Positions 5,699-5,929 of a stretch of 5,929 bases of DNA are shown here, one piece after another (the first letter of the stretch is position 1; every line of letters starts with the position of its first letter). The notes under the pieces were generated by a model. It saw only the letters and a program-made list of their open reading frames with translations. It was not told the origin of the DNA and did not search any database. Made by a program: the position numbers and the translations under genes. The stretch comes from DASPKS01 sp035628035 (lineage in GTDB: Bacteria; Bacteroidota; Rhodothermia; Rhodothermales; Rubricoccaceae): NCBI GenBank assembly GCA_035628035.1, contig DASPKS010000263.1, positions 1 to 5,929 of the forward strand, written 5' to 3'.

Positions 5699-5836
5699 TG
5701 TCATCCTGAGCGGAGTGAGCGCAGCGAACGGAGTCGAAGGATCTGGCTTGGAGCAGGAAAATGTCTCGCCTGCGTTATCCCAGTGCGAACGCAGATCCTT
5801 CGACTCCGGCCCTTCGGGCCTCCGCTCAGGATGACA
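5699..5836. repeat. Long foldback inverted repeat (MITE- or REP-like)
   Basis: Two arms are inverted copies. Each has an outer 17-bp block (TGTCATCCTGAGCGGAG; 5699-5715 and, reversed, 5836-5820) and an inner 17-bp block (CGGAGTCGAAGGATCTG; 5729-5745 and, reversed, 5808-5792). All 34 paired positions are perfect matches. The arm centres differ: 13 bases (TGAGCGCAGCGAA) on the left and 11 bases (GCCCTTCGGGC) on the right, the latter forming its own small hairpin. The loop is 46 bases and holds another inverted repeat. The element contains no gene and lies between the end of an unidentified gene (12 bp away) and punA. From memory, motifs of the type TCATCCTGAGC...GTCGAAGGATCT recur between genes in several GC-rich bacterial groups; I could not check this. 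It could be a non-autonomous mobile element, a REP-like sequence or a structured 3' end for the upstream transcript. Confidence 0.8.
5770..5794. repeat. Secondary inverted repeat in the loop of the foldback element
   Basis: CTGCGTT (5770-5776) and AACGCAG (5788-5794) are perfect inverted copies around an 11-base loop. The last three bases belong to the right arm of the larger foldback, so the two structures cannot both form completely. Confidence 0.5.
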
Positions 5837-5848
5837 CCTGCTTCCAAC

Positions 5849-5929
5849 CTACTCCTCCCACTGCACGTCCGCCGCATCGTCGGTGGCGACGGCGTCGACG
5901 ACCTGCCGGGCGAGGTCGAAGGCGAACCC
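5849..5929 (-). CDS. C-terminal end of an unidentified protein (partial)
   Basis: The minus strand is open from the right window edge to TAG at 5851-5849, giving the last 26 residues of a gene that begins outside the window. The end is amphipathic and then acidic: FDLARQVVDAV followed by an Asp/Ala-rich stretch and the terminus VQWEE. Third codon positions are almost all G or C (25 of 26), as in the other genes, and the strand agrees with all neighbours. The stop is 12 bp from the foldback element. A competing plus-strand frame starting ATG at 5831 is also open, but its third positions fit less well and its start lies inside the foldback. I do not recognise the family from this fragment. Confidence 0.6.
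   Translation of the reverse strand, partial: GFAFDLARQVVDAVATDDAADVQWEE

Noticed and set aside
5169..5834. 221-codon plus-strand frame across punA and the foldback
   Set aside because: Most of it is antisense to punA and the rest runs through the inverted repeat; no domain is visible.
5831..5929. Plus-strand frame starting ATG at 5831 and open to the right edge
   Set aside because: The start lies within the foldback arm, there is no ribosome-binding site, and third-position G+C is lower than in the minus-strand frame over the same bases.

Overview
The window is G+C-rich throughout (roughly 70% by eye) and every gene I can support lies on the minus strand. Several genes suggest a high-GC member of the Bacteroidota/Rhodothermota side of the tree (Rhodothermia, e.g. 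Salinibacter or Rubricoccaceae relatives). The clues are a DUF3276 (Pur-alpha-like) protein, a bifunctional-nuclease-family protein with a UVR tail, BshC of bacillithiol synthesis, and weak or absent Shine-Dalgarno sites at most starts. The lineage is an inference from gene content; no rRNA or other marker gene is present.

In the direction of transcription (high to low coordinates) the window opens with the last 26 codons of an unidentified gene (5929-5849). A 200-bp intergenic region follows. It holds a long foldback inverted repeat (5699-5836) and an imperfect 7-bp tandem repeat (5652-5689) that runs almost up to the next start codon. Next come a trimeric-type purine nucleoside phosphorylase (5648-4842) and, sharing one base with its stop codon, an exported trypsin-like serine protease with an N-terminal BatD-like beta domain and C-terminal TPRs (4842-3181). 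This two-gene unit ends in a compact intrinsic terminator whose stem begins within the stop codon. The terminator's T-tract overlaps a candidate promoter for the next unit.

The second unit reads DUF3276 protein (3083-2757), histidinol-phosphate aminotransferase HisC (2701-1580), bifunctional nuclease family protein with a UVR motif (1521-925), and bshC (from 915, running off the left edge). Gaps are 55, 58 and 9 bp, so co-transcription is plausible. The BFN-bshC junction looks translationally coupled, because the AGGAG of bshC overlaps the BFN stop codon. Biochemically the unit is mixed: nucleic-acid binding, histidine synthesis, a DUF151 protein and low-molecular-weight thiol synthesis.

Most of the window is ordinary chromosomal housekeeping DNA. 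The parts most worth a second look are the foldback element with its asymmetric arm centres, the 7-bp repeat in the punA leader, and the three-part protease coupled to punA. I see no rRNA, tRNA, CRISPR array, transposase gene or phage gene. Nothing here amounts to a clearly new multi-gene system.
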